Assembly: GCA_002371705.1 (NCBI GenBank)
Contig: DFGI01000008.1
Coordinates: 1-47,694 of the forward strand
Source of the DNA: Bacteroidales bacterium UBA3754
GTDB lineage: Bacteria > Bacteroidota > Bacteroidia > Bacteroidales > UBA1715
Length of the DNA stretch: 47,694 nt
Direction: 5' to 3'
The number at the start of each line of letters is the position of its first letter. Position 1 is the stretch's first letter. The notes beneath the pieces are model-generated. The model worked only from the letters and a program-made list of their open reading frames with translations, did not search any database and was not told the origin of the DNA. Made by a program: the position numbers and the translations under genes. Positions 16,512 through 28,500 of the stretch are shown here, piece after piece.

Positions 16512-19448
16512 TTATTCCTTATTGTTATCGCCCTTGCAGAAAATCAATTTCTTGTTGAAGACTCTGTACTGTGACGTGCCATAGTAGATTTTTGGCAACG
16601 AATCGTCTTTACAAGGATTGCATACCATATTGTACGCAATGACATTTGAATATGTGATATGTCCCGAAAAGTCGCGTTGTTTTAGTCGGAAATACAACAT
16701 ACCAGTATAAGGCACAGATTCCCAAACAGTACTATACGAATTGATTCGAGAAGAATTTCCAGCACCAGCAAGTTGTGCAATAGTTGAATACGACAAACCA
16801 TCCAAAGAATACTCCAAAATAAAACACTCGTTATTGGTTTCGCACGCTGTTTTCCATGCAAACAAAAGATTGTCGTTATCTTGCGAGACATTAAATTTCC
16901 ATAAATCTATCGGGAGAAGGTGCCAATAGGTCATATAACCATTATCCATCCGATATACCAATCCATTGGCCGTAACCACAGTGTCGCCATCAACGCCACC
17001 ACTCCAACGACCCGAGATATTTGAATTTGTTACTCTATATGGATTCGTTTTTCCACCTGGAAATTTATCAATATCAAGAGTCATTTGAGATAGCATTGAC
17101 TTAAACACTTCATATTTTAGCTCGCTCCACTGGGTAAACATATTTTGAGCTGATACCAAACTTGAGAAGTCCGCATCACCAGAAAATTCTATTGTAGATA
17201 GATTTAATGAATTGCGAAACATTTCTTCTGTGGTAGTAACATTTGAAAAATCTCCCGACAATGAGACGGTTTCCAAATCTGAACAGTAAGAAAATACACC
17301 CTTCAATGTTTCTAATGATTCAAAACCATTTACAATAGCCGATTGTAATCCCGTACAATAACGAAACATTGACTCTATATTTGTAACATTTGGAAATGCT
17401 CCTTTAATGGTCGCATTTGCAGACACATCGTCATTAATAGCAACAGATTTTATTTTCTCACATTTATAAAACATATTGGCCATTGTTGTGAGCAGAGGGA
17501 AATCCCCATCAACTACAACAGAAGATAAGTTTGTACAAGAATTAAACATACTTGACATGGATTCAAGTGCATTAAACGACCCTTTTATTGTCGCCTTAGA
17601 TAACGATGCATTGTTATGAAACAACGACGCAAGACTATTTATATTTGAAAATATTCCATCAAAAACCACTTCATCAAGCAAAGTGCAATTTTTAAAAGTG
17701 TTATTGATAGAATTAACAGAGTTAAAGTCGCCCTTTAATATTGCTGTTCTTAATTTGTCATGCCCACTAAATAAAGAATTTAACGATGTAAGTGAAGAAA
17801 ATGTGCCATTTAATTCTGTATTTTCTAACATATTACAATTAGAAAAGATATTAGTTATATTGTTTAAACTTGAAAAATTTCCTTGTAACAGCACATCTTT
17901 TAATGCATCGCAATATCTAAATGTAGACGATAAAGTTTTAACACCAGAAAAATCGCCCTGCAATGACACATCTGCATCATCTCCATTCTCTGTGATTGAA
18001 ATTGAAGATAGTTTTTTACAGGCATAAAACATGTTGGCCATATCCTCCAACGTTGAGGAAAAGTCTTTTACAATTCCTTCTAATAAAGCAGATGTTAGAG
18101 CATAACAATTATTAAACATTGAATTTGTTGTTGTAATATTTGAAAAATCATCACAACGTACAACCACCGATGGTAATTCTTTACAACCAGAAAACATACT
18201 CTTCATATTTGTGAGTGCAGGTCCAAATACAATATTTAAATCACAAGTTGTAAGCTTAGAACAATTATAAAACATTGCGCTTGTTGATGTTATTTTGGGG
18301 GTATCGCCAAAGACATCGTCTATAAGAACTGTTTGTAATTCAGAACATCCATTAAATAAACTACCTAATGAAGTTACTTTTGAAAAATCACCCTTTAATG
18401 AAACATCTGCATCGTCACCATGTTCTGTTATTGAAGCAGATTTCAAACTTTTACAGTTTAAAAACATATTAGTCATACCAGACAAAACTTTAAACTCGCC
18501 CTCCAAATCTGCAGAAGTCAAATTTATACAACCTGAAAACATAGAAGATGATGTTGTCACTCCCGAAAAATCACCCGAAATTGTGACATCTTTAAGATTC
18601 AATAAATTTGCGAACATACTCGCAAAGCTTGTAAATTTATTAGTGATTCCCGTGATTGAAACGGATTCAAGAGAAGTGCAATTTTTGAACATGGTACTTA
18701 TACCCGATGAATTTGAAAAAACGCCATTTAAATCAATATCTATGATTTTGGTGCAATTAGCAAACATTTCAGCCATATTCGTAACATTCTCAAAATCCCA
18801 ATACGCAATACCGCTCAAGTCTTCGTAATTAGACGTATAATACACGGTTTGACCACTACAGGTTTCATTTTTATCAAATCCTGTTTTAAACAATTTCGCA
18901 CAAGTACCTGTCACAAGAGGCTTTGAGTCATCACTTACATAATAATACACATCATAACAACCAGGATGTTCAGCATTGGGGACACTATAGGCATATACAA
19001 CTGCTGGATATCGAGAATCTGGAATCACAATACCATCAACATCTGATGTATTGTTTCTTGTTGCATCATCTGGCCATGTTACCCAATCTTTGTCATAGGA
19101 AACAGAAAGACATGTCCTTCTAAAATATTCTTTTGGTACTCTATTTACAAAAGCTTCACCTTCTGCTTTTTCAAGTCTTATCAAATTCACGAGATTCTTT
19201 CCTCCAAAATCATCATCACACAGATACCCTAAACGAGCTTTTAGATAAGCTTCATTGTAAATGCCATTGTTTTCATTGGGTTCCATATTGCATGCCCATG
19301 AATATCCACTATTTTGCCATGCGTTTCCATCAGGGTTTAACAATTTTGCTGTAGATGTTTGAGCAAATGAACTAAAATTAAGACAGAGTAAACAAGCGAT
19401 TAGAAAATATCTCAAAAAAATGCAATATGTGTGAATAAATTCCCTCAT
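16512..19448 (-). CDS. BspA-type leucine-rich-repeat exported protein
   Basis: 978 residues from the ATG at 19446-19448 (a TTG three codons upstream would add three residues). A Sec signal peptide (MREFIHTYCIFLRYFLIACL, ending near SSFAQ) is followed by a unique domain (to about residue 215) with several cysteines. Then come about 21 tandem repeats of 23-36 residues with the pattern xxxMFxNCxxLxxxxLxGdFSxvT, related to BspA/TpLRR surface repeats. The C-terminal ~150 residues include an Ig/FN3-like segment with MLYFRLKQRDFSGHITYSN, of the kind that precedes a type IX sorting domain, but the end (VFNKKLIFCKGDNNKE) does not look like a full sorting domain. Inferred role: surface or secreted adhesion or binding. 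It lies 142 bases downstream of the 3618-residue adhesin, same strand. Confidence 0.85.
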   Translation of the reverse strand: MREFIHTYCIFLRYFLIACLLCLNFSSFAQTSTAKLLNPDGNAWQNSGYSWACNMEPNENNGIYNEAYLKARLGYLCDDDFGGKNLVNLIRLEKAEGEAFVNRVPKEYFRRTCLSVSYDKDWVTWPDDATRNNTSDVDGIVIPDSRYPAVVYAYSVPNAEHPGCYDVYYYVSDDSKPLVTGTCAKLFKTGFDKNETCSGQTVYYTSNYEDLSGIAYWDFENVTNMAEMFANCTKIIDIDLNGVFSNSSGISTMFKNCTSLESVSITGITNKFTSFASMFANLLNLKDVTISGDFSGVTTSSSMFSGCINLTSADLEGEFKVLSGMTNMFLNCKSLKSASITEHGDDADVSLKGDFSKVTSLGSLFNGCSELQTVLIDDVFGDTPKITSTSAMFYNCSKLTTCDLNIVFGPALTNMKSMFSGCKELPSVVVRCDDFSNITTTNSMFNNCYALTSALLEGIVKDFSSTLEDMANMFYACKKLSSISITENGDDADVSLQGDFSGVKTLSSTFRYCDALKDVLLQGNFSSLNNITNIFSNCNMLENTELNGTFSSLTSLNSLFSGHDKLRTAILKGDFNSVNSINNTFKNCTLLDEVVFDGIFSNINSLASLFHNNASLSKATIKGSFNALESMSSMFNSCTNLSSVVVDGDFPLLTTMANMFYKCEKIKSVAINDDVSANATIKGAFPNVTNIESMFRYCTGLQSAIVNGFESLETLKGVFSYCSDLETVSLSGDFSNVTTTEEMFRNSLNLSTIEFSGDADFSSLVSAQNMFTQWSELKYEVFKSMLSQMTLDIDKFPGGKTNPYRVTNSNISGRWSGGVDGDTVVTANGLVYRMDNGYMTYWHLLPIDLWKFNVSQDNDNLLFAWKTACETNNECFILEYSLDGLSYSTIAQLAGAGNSSRINSYSTVWESVPYTGMLYFRLKQRDFSGHITYSNVIAYNMVCNPCKDDSLPKIYYGTSQYRVFNKKLIFCKGDNNKE

Positions 19449-19490
19449 CAAAATCAATATAGAGTTTTAGTACATAATTTTTGTATTCCC

Positions 19491-19499
19491 CAAAGGGTA
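19491..19499 (-). promoter_or_regulatory. Candidate -7-like element of the BspA-type gene (one base longer than consensus)
   Basis: On the minus strand TACCCTTTG reads TA-nnn-TTTG, one base more than the usual TAnnTTTG. A TTG lies 22 bases further upstream (19522-19524). The implied leader is about 37 bases. Confidence 0.25.
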
Positions 19500-19590
19500 A
19501 ATATACATTCAATCATATAGCCAAGACAATAATTTTGCAGAAAAAGTTACTGAACTGCATCATTTATTTTATATGTCAACCTATTGTGTC

Positions 19591-22500
19591 TTATCGTATA
19601 AGCGTTACTGTGCCATATTTCGTATGCTTGCCATTGCCCGTGTCAAAGCCATCCCAAACTTGTCCGTCAAGGAATGTTGCTTCCATCTTCCAGATATACG
19701 AACCACTTTGCATCATCTTACCATCGTAACGACCATCCCAATAGCCAACAAACATGCCGTCTTTCACTTCGTTGGAGAACCACAAAAGATTTCCCCACTT
19801 ATCGTAAACTGAAATTTCGCAAGTTTGCAAATTGAAGCCTTTTGGCTGGAATGTGCGCACACTATGTGCGGGATTCGACGGCGAAAATGCTGTTGGAACA
19901 TACAACGACGACGACAGATTCACAAATATACATTCTGTATATGTACTTGTACAACCAAAATCATTGGTTACCGTTAAAATCGGACAATTATAACCATAGA
20001 GATAACCACCTTCGCGAATTGGGAATTTTCTCATACTATATGGTATCAATGTGTCTATTTCAGATTCTGCACTACCTTGGTGGCCAAAGTTCCACGCCAT
20101 TGTGTATTCAATTGGCAACGCAACGGGTTCGCCAAATTCATCAGTCGTCCACAAGCTGTCTTGAACAGTGCTGTCTTTCAATTCAACAACATTCGACGAC
20201 CCTGGCATTGACCAACTGAATTTTGCGACAGGCGCAGGCGCAATCTGCACTATCAATGTGTCAAAACCTTCGCAACCTGCCCACGTTTGTTCATATACCA
20301 TTAATGTGTCAACACCAGGTTGCTGCCAATCAATATAGCGTACCGAAGTGGATGTCGCATCTTTTGAATAGTTCAAATGATTACCTGTAACCGTCCAGAA
20401 ATATTGGCTTGTCGGTTCAAATTGTGTGTAATAGCTTTCGCCTATTGCTCCCATACAAACCGAATCACGTCCGAACAATTTTGTATGTGCTCCTGGTGCA
20501 ACCACCAATGTAATAGTATCTCGAACACTCTCGCAACCAAGCGGGTCGGAGCCTTCTTCTCCAATTTCGTACACATTCAAGTCGTAAATCTCAAAACGAT
20601 ACGAACCAGTGTCGAGCCGTTGTCCAGGCTGGAATCTATATGATTGACCATGCCAAACATCAGGCAACGTGCCGTCCAAACTATTCCACACCGTGTTCGG
20701 GCTACCCAACGAACGGAGTTCGTCAATATCGTCGCCCTGACAAATCACCGTAGAGAACACAAGTGGTTTTCGAGCACGGGCTTTCACGGAATATTTCATT
20801 TCCTGAACATCACTTCTACAAGTAGCAACGTCGCTTCGATAAATATAACGAGCAGAAATAGTGTAGTCGCCTACGGCAGTAATCATATTTGTTGGCGTAA
20901 CGTTATGTTCAGCGTTATCAGCATATTTCTTCGATTGCGTTTCGCTGGAAACAGTCCATTCCATAAACGAGAGGTCTGTAAGCGCAGGCATGTAATCCTT
21001 CGCCTGAATTGTCAATACAGAATCGTAAATACAAAGCACTGTATCGTTACCAATAGAGAATGTTGGACGGGCAATTACGTGCAAGGTGTCGGGAACGGTG
21101 TCGCTATAGCAACCTCGTTGTTCACGAACCACGAAATAGATAACATCCTTATTACCAACTTCTTCTGGAACTGGCGTGTATGTATAGCCTTTCCCCACAG
21201 GTACTTGCGCATCGGAATCAATGTACCACAAATCCGTTGAAAAATCTGTAGAAAGCGTTGGAATCAACGAATCACCTTCACACACACTTGCACCCGTAAC
21301 ACGTGGACTACTTGGTTTTGGATATACCGAAAATACCACATTAGCCTTAGTACTTTCGCAGCCTCTCAAGGTTTGCGTCACACTGTAACGTTTTGTACCA
21401 GCGGTCATATCAGAATCTTGCAGTGTATATTCTTCTCCATCAGCAATAAATTCAGGCGCATACCATTTCACAGTCATACCATCGCGAGGCTCAGCGACAA
21501 GCGTTGGAGCAGAATCATATTCACACAAATTCCCAGGATTTCTAAATGCTGGTGCATTTGGAATCATTTTAATTTCATACACAACTGGAGCCAAAGGTCC
21601 CTGACATCCATCAACCGTTTGCGCGGCATAATATGTATGCTCGCCTATATCGCCAATTTTCGGCTGATATGTGATTCCTTTGCCGAGGAATGTTTTTCCA
21701 GCGGCATCGCTGTACCAACTTACAATAGCATCATCCACGCCACGAGCGGAAATCACAGTATCAGTGCCTTCGCACGTTTCCGAACCTTCAACTTCGGGTG
21801 CGGTTGGGATAGGCTTGATTGTGTATGTAGCAGAAGCCTTTTCACTATAACAATCATTTTCAAACCGTACTGCATAAATTGTATAGTCGCTAGGTTCGTA
21901 GCCTGTTGGACTGAACGTCATTTGAGCAGGAGAACCTACTACCGTAGGCACGCCATATTCTCCAGGATCTTCCTCAAACCAAATTGCGCCTGAACCAATT
22001 CCGTTGAATGTTGCCTTGAAAGACAATTTATCAGTTTCGCCCTCACAAACCGCATCGGTTGCAGGAGTAATTGTCGGAGCCTGTGTTTCGTTGACAGTTA
22101 CTGTTGTTTTTACTTTGTGGCTTTCGCATCCTTCAGGGTTCGTCAAACCGTTCAACGGCAATGCGTTGTATTCCGACACGTAGTAAGCATATACATTAGC
22201 CGTAGCAACAGCACTTTTCGGATCGAATTTTCCATTTCCATCACCAAGTTCATATTCAGTGGCATCAGCCGATGTATAAAAACGGAACTCAGATTTCGAG
22301 CCGTCACGTTCCGTCCAGTCATTGGTAGCAGCAGTTATTGTAGCGGCACCGTCAGCCACATCATATACGCAAGCCACTGGATCATCAACAGTTACATTAG
22401 GAATTGGACACGGAACCAAGCGTACCAATGCTTCTGTCGCTTCAGAGTAGCAACCAGCCGAGCCTTCATATTGACGGGCATAATATGTTTTTTCTATTTC

Positions 22501-25500
22501 ACGGTCGTAAGCAAGACCCGTATTCCATGTAGCTCCATCGCCATTGTCTGTTTTGTTCTTACGGACATCTGGACTCATACCTGCTTCATAGTCAAACCAA
22601 TGGATTGTTGCGTCCGATTCTATTTCGGAAGTGACTTTCACAACCACATCATTTTTTTGGCTTGTCATTGCGTAAAACCCTTCGGTTGTCGGTTTTGGCA
22701 AGAAAATCACCTTAATTTCACGTTCAGCCGTTCCCACACAACCTTTGTTGTCAACCGCACGATACGAAATTGTGTATGTATCGGTCTTTCTATCCTGTTT
22801 TGATGCGCTGAAATATGCATACGACTCCGTTGCTGTTGTAAACGAATCATCAGCGCCCGTTGTAGTCCATGAGGTTTCTTCCAACGGATTTTCAGACTCG
22901 TCGCCTGCACTACCAGGAACAGCATTCACACGAACCCTGACATCGCCTGCGCTATGGCAAACCGATTGTGGGTCATCGGTGCTGAATGTAACCACAGGAT
23001 TGCTATACACGGTTGATGTAACTGCACGAGGTGCAGACCAGCACGATTGCTTGCCTGTCTCAAAATATGCATAATAACGAACATAATATGTTGTTACTCC
23101 AGCAGCATCAACAGCAGCTTGGCTATAAGCAGATTCCACGCCACTTTCGCCCGCAATTTCGTTCAAATCAGTCGAAGTTGACCAACTCCATTTTTCTGGA
23201 TTAGCACCAACATTTGCAGTCGCTTTCATACCTTCGGTAAATGCAATTCCCTGACAAGTTTCGGCATTTTCAACAGTTTCAATCGTCCACGGACAATCAA
23301 CAATCGTTATTTTTTGTTCGGCACGTTCGCTCACGCAACCATTTACCGTTTGCGAGACATAGAACACCATACCTTCTGATTCTGTTTGTTCCGCTGGATT
23401 GATAATCGCCTCGTCAACAGTCCAAGGATTATTGTTGCCACTCAATTCATTACGTGACGAAGCAGTGCGGTACCACCCCACAACTGATGTTTCACTTTCA
23501 ATATTTTCTGCCTGTAATACAACAGGGATTGGGTTCGATGTCATTCCAACATAATCAGTGGTTTTCGGCACTTCAGGATATTCTATCACAAGATTGGCTT
23601 CGTTACTGCTATTCGTACAGTTTTTAGCATCGGTGTACGTATATTGAATCTTGTATGTTCCGTCAACCTCGCCCGCAAACATTGGGTCAACTTCGCCCGA
23701 AGTTTCATTAATGTTGGTAGAAGCACCGTCCAATGTCCATTTGCCGCCATTGGTAATCATTGTGGAACTGGTGCCATTCACCGTTGCAGTAACGATTGTT
23801 TTACCTTGAGAATAGCACATTTGAACATCCTCAACCGTAATTTCAGGCAACACATTCACCGTAACTGTAACTGGCGTTTTTGGACTTTCGCACTCCTGAC
23901 CGCTCGACGATTCAACAGCCATATAACTTACATAGAATGTGGTAGTTGTATTTTCGGTAACAGTATTATTCACGCCGTGCGCATAGCTTGAAGCATTTGC
24001 GTTTTCTGTTTTTGTTTCAAGCGGAGTTGATTGATTATCAGCGGAATACCACAACCATTTTGTTGCTTTGCTTCCCGTTGCCATTGTGGTGACATTTCCA
24101 CTTGCCGTAGCAGAAATATCAGGAAGTGTTTCACCCGAACATTTTTCCACAGCGACAACTTCTGGTGCCGACCACGGACAGTCAACCAACGAAAGAATAA
24201 CCTCGGAAGCTTCACTTTCGCAACCAAACTCATCGGTTTGCGTAATCCAATAACTCTTTGTGTATGAAGTAAGTCCAGCCGTCGCATTTATCAAAGCATC
24301 TTTATCGGCAGCATACGATACCGAAGTACTTGCTGGTTGCAATACCGACGACATTGCGGAATTTGCATACCACGTCATTGTTTTTCCCGTTGATGTGAGC
24401 GTTCCCGTTAAATCTGGCAAATGCTCAATGTCGCCAATCAGCCAGGTTCTTGGATTTGCATCAGGATATTTCATAAAATGCGCCGCAGTGGCACTCTTCA
24501 CCGTCGAAGTACAAACAGTGCCATCAGCATACGGCGTGCTATTCACGCTATAGGTGAATTCCACATCCAAATGGTCTCCGTCATTAGAAGAGTAATCGCC
24601 TGGAAGCCAGTTGAATCCATCAACAGAACCTGCGTTTGCGGTAAGCGTTCCCGTGTGCGGATTCACAGTAACTGGAACAGCCTCGTCGCCGATTGCACAA
24701 ATGTTTGCCGGACTTGAAATTGTTACATTTGGAGTATCAACCACATGAACAGTAACTTTTGTTCCAGCCGACCAGCAAGAATTTATTTCGTCGTATTCAG
24801 CTGCATAATATACAAAATCCTTAATTTCGGATATTGCATTGGAAACTTCGTAGTTTGTAACGTTGATGCCAACTCCCGACAATACATGTCCGTCGAATTC
24901 ATCGCCATTCTTCCCAACTGGGTCATCGTCCAACCAAGAAATATGCGAAGCTGAAATTGTTGAACTTGCATTTCTTTCTGCTGTAAGTTCCTGGTTGGCG
25001 TTTCCTTCACCGAGACAAACGTATAAATCGCTTGCCACAGGTGCAAGAGCCTCACATGCCGAAACGACCAATGTTGCTATTGTGCTGTCGCTATAACAAT
25101 TCTTGCCATCAACCACACGATATTCACGCACGGCAAATTTATATGAACCAACAGGAGTGTTTTCATCAGCTCCCATAGAATAACTTGTAGCCGTTTCAAT
25201 CACATTGCCGCCCGTCTCGTCTTCCAGCCATTGTATCACGTCGCCCGTTTCCGAAGCTGTTGCGGTAAGCACGTCGGAGCCAGAAGCTTGTCCACCAGTA
25301 ATCAATACCGTTTGTGTTGGGCCAACCGTTGGCGCATCAACCTTTACCACATTGGTTTGTACAGTTTTTTCATCCTGACATTTAAACACATCGGTATAAA
25401 CATATTTTATATCATTTACACCCGATAGTTTTGTCGCAGGGTCGAAACTTGGGTCGGTTGACGATGCGGTTCCCGTCCACACGCCCGAGCCACCGGTAGG

Positions 25501-28500
25501 ATTAACATCAGCAGTAATGGTTGCCGCAGCCCCATTGTAACATATTTCCGTAGGAGCATTAATTTCTACCGTAGGAAGTGAGTGAACAAATATTTTGTCG
25601 GATGTTGATTTTACACAACCATTTTCGTCAGTATAAGTAAGAGTGACCGTATATTCCTTGTTTGCAGCATTTTGCGTTGGGTCGAATGCTCCCGTTTTGT
25701 CATCAATCGTACCTCCATTATCAATTGTGTATGCAAAACCGTCAGGATTGCTTGTTCCTGTTGTACTCATTGTTACCACAGAACTATTGTTTCCACTTTC
25801 GCACACATCACTGTTGCTAACTGTCAACGTTGGCGTTGGCAATGGATACACAACCATATTTATAGATGTCTCGTCGGCTTTACAGCCTTTTTCGCTTTCG
25901 AAATTATAAGTTACTTTTTGTGTTCCAGCTGCAAAATCACTTGGCTTGAACGTGGCTGTTTTTTCCGAAGTTTTGGTAGCCACAGTCCAAGAACCCGTAC
26001 CATCCATATCAGGCGTAATCGTTGCAGAAATAGTTTGAACGGTAGTTTCGCTGATACAATTATTTGGATTATCGGAGTGAAGTTCTGCCGTTGGTTTTGG
26101 ATTTACAATAATTTCTGCCGTGCCTGTTCCCTCGCAGCCATTTACATCGACCACGCGAACATCAACGGTATAATTTTTCGCAGCCGCTGTGTTTTTGAAA
26201 ACAGGCGTTGCCGTATTCGTACTATTAAATTCCGCCGAAGCCGTTCCCGACCATTCCACCGTTTGGTAAGAATCCGTTAAACTAACGTTGACAGCGGAAC
26301 CTTCACAAACTTCGCCATTGTCGGACAATACAATTACCGGCTTCAACTCTTCGAGCACAATCACAGTTATTGGAGCCCGCTCGCTTTCGCAATTGTCAAC
26401 CGACTGGCTTACATAGTATAAGGTACCCTCTGTTGCCATCGAAGTACTTGGAACTGGAGCCACCGTTGTGGACGTTCCACCTGTGGCATTGGTTCCGTAC
26501 CAATTCAACGTTGCGCCTGAAGCCTTTGTTACAGAATTTTCAAGACTTTCAGGAGCGGCATCAAGACATTTTGAGAACGTGGTTGTTGCTGGTGCCGACG
26601 GAATTGGCTTCACCGTCACATCACGGCTGACACGTTTTGCCTTACAACCCTTCGCGCTGGTGAAATCATACGTCACTGTTCCCGTAGTAGTTTCGCCGAA
26701 TGACGCACTTGTTTCGGTAGCATTCGAAACATTTGAACTCCAAGTAAACGAACCATTTTCACTTGGTTTTGCAGTAACTGTTGCAGAAATAGTCGCCGTT
26801 TCTCCTGAACAAATAGCGTCAGGTTCCGACAACGTAACCGTTGGATTTGGATATACCGTAATAGTTGCATCGCTTTCGCCATCGCATTCAGCATTTTTTA
26901 CATACACGTGAACGTTGTATGTATTTATATCGCCATTCGCCGCAGGCGCGGTAAAAGTTGGCGTTGCAGAATTCACAGTCGAGCCAAAACCTTGTGTTGC
27001 CGCAGTTCCCGACCACGTTACTTCATATTGGTTAGCTTTTTCCACAGTGACATCAGTTGTCGAACCTTCGCACAATTCCGAAGTCGAAATTATGATTTCG
27101 GGACTCAATTTTTTGTTCACAATAATGTGTATTGGCGTTTGTTCGCTTTCACAACCTTGATACGTCTGCGAAACAGCATAATCAAACTCGCCGTTGGTTT
27201 GTATGCTGAACGATGGAGCGGCATTCAGTTTTGAGCCGTTTGCATCGTACCACGTAAGCGTGCAATTTCTATCGGCAGTAGCTTCCAGCGTTTTGTTTGC
27301 CGCTGACTCGTTCATACACCACGATTTTTGGTTGCTTTCCGTTGGTGCATTTGGATACGGATTAAACGTAAGCGACAACGCCGTCGGACGGTCGGCTTTA
27401 CAGCCCGCTTCGCTTTCATAGTCAACCGTTACCGATGATTCCTCGGAATTTGGCCATGTGGCAGTTTTTGTAGCTGTGGCAGTTGCGCCCGTCCCCGTTG
27501 CACCCGACCATGTATATGTGCCACCTGCCGCGGCTTGCCCGTTGATTTTCGCACTTGCGGTAACGGTAATTGTTTCGTCGCTACATACAGTAGTTTTATC
27601 TGCCGAAATCGTCACCACAGGTTTCGATTCTATTGTAACTGTTTTTGTTGCAGGAGTACTTTCGCACGACAAAGTAGAAGTAACTTTGTTTGTCGCCTTG
27701 ATTGTATAATCGCCTGATGCTGATGCAGTAACAGATGCCGCCGAGCCACTGCCATTTCCGCTCCACGCAAATGATGCATCACTCACCGTTGATGATGCCG
27801 ACAAGGCAACTGTTCCCGGCGCGCACACTTTCGCATTTTCTGGATTTGCCGTAATAGTAACCGTTGGAACTTTTCCTATTGTCACCGTGGAACTTCCGCT
27901 GTAGTTTGCTGCAGGTGCAGTACAATTCGCATCTTTCAACGATTTAATTGTATAAACATATTCCGACGATGTTTCGCCAGACGCGACAGTCGCCGTAGGA
28001 ACAATTTTTCCCGAAGTTGTTGTAGATGAACCATTTTTCGCTGTTCCTGAATTTTCAGCATACGTATACGTGAATGGTGCCGTTCCCGTGAATGTCAACG
28101 ATATGTCTTTTACATTGTCGCCTTCGCAATATTCGCCACCAGCGCCAATCGTCACCGAAGGATACGGAAGACTTGTGATTTCAATTTCCGCTGTTTTCTG
28201 GCAAGCGGTCAGCGTTGGAAATTTCACATCTTTCACCAACACTTTATATGTTCCCGCTTCTTCAATGTTATTTAACGGTAATGTTGCTACCGTTTGTGTA
28301 GCCAACACTTCATCACCTTTATACCAAGTATAGTTAAACGACGAAGCGTCGTCCTGCGCAGTTACCGTCAACGAAACTTTATCTGACGGACATAAGGCGG
28401 TTTTCCCGCTTGGTGTAATGGTCAATGGCTTAGGTTCGGTACATGTTGGGCAATCCATAATTGCCTCAACCGACGGTGAAATTGAATAGTTTTTACAATA

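Noticed and set aside
17000..18850. Repeats in the BspA-type gene as a possible CRISPR array or satellite
   Set aside because: The repetition is in an open reading frame at protein level with variable DNA sequence and no regular spacers.
20644..22803. Several open frames of 198-228 codons on the plus strand opposite the giant adhesin gene
   Set aside because: They are antisense to a continuous 3618-codon gene with clear domains, have Cys/Arg/Phe-rich composition of reverse-frame translations, and no promoter or family match.
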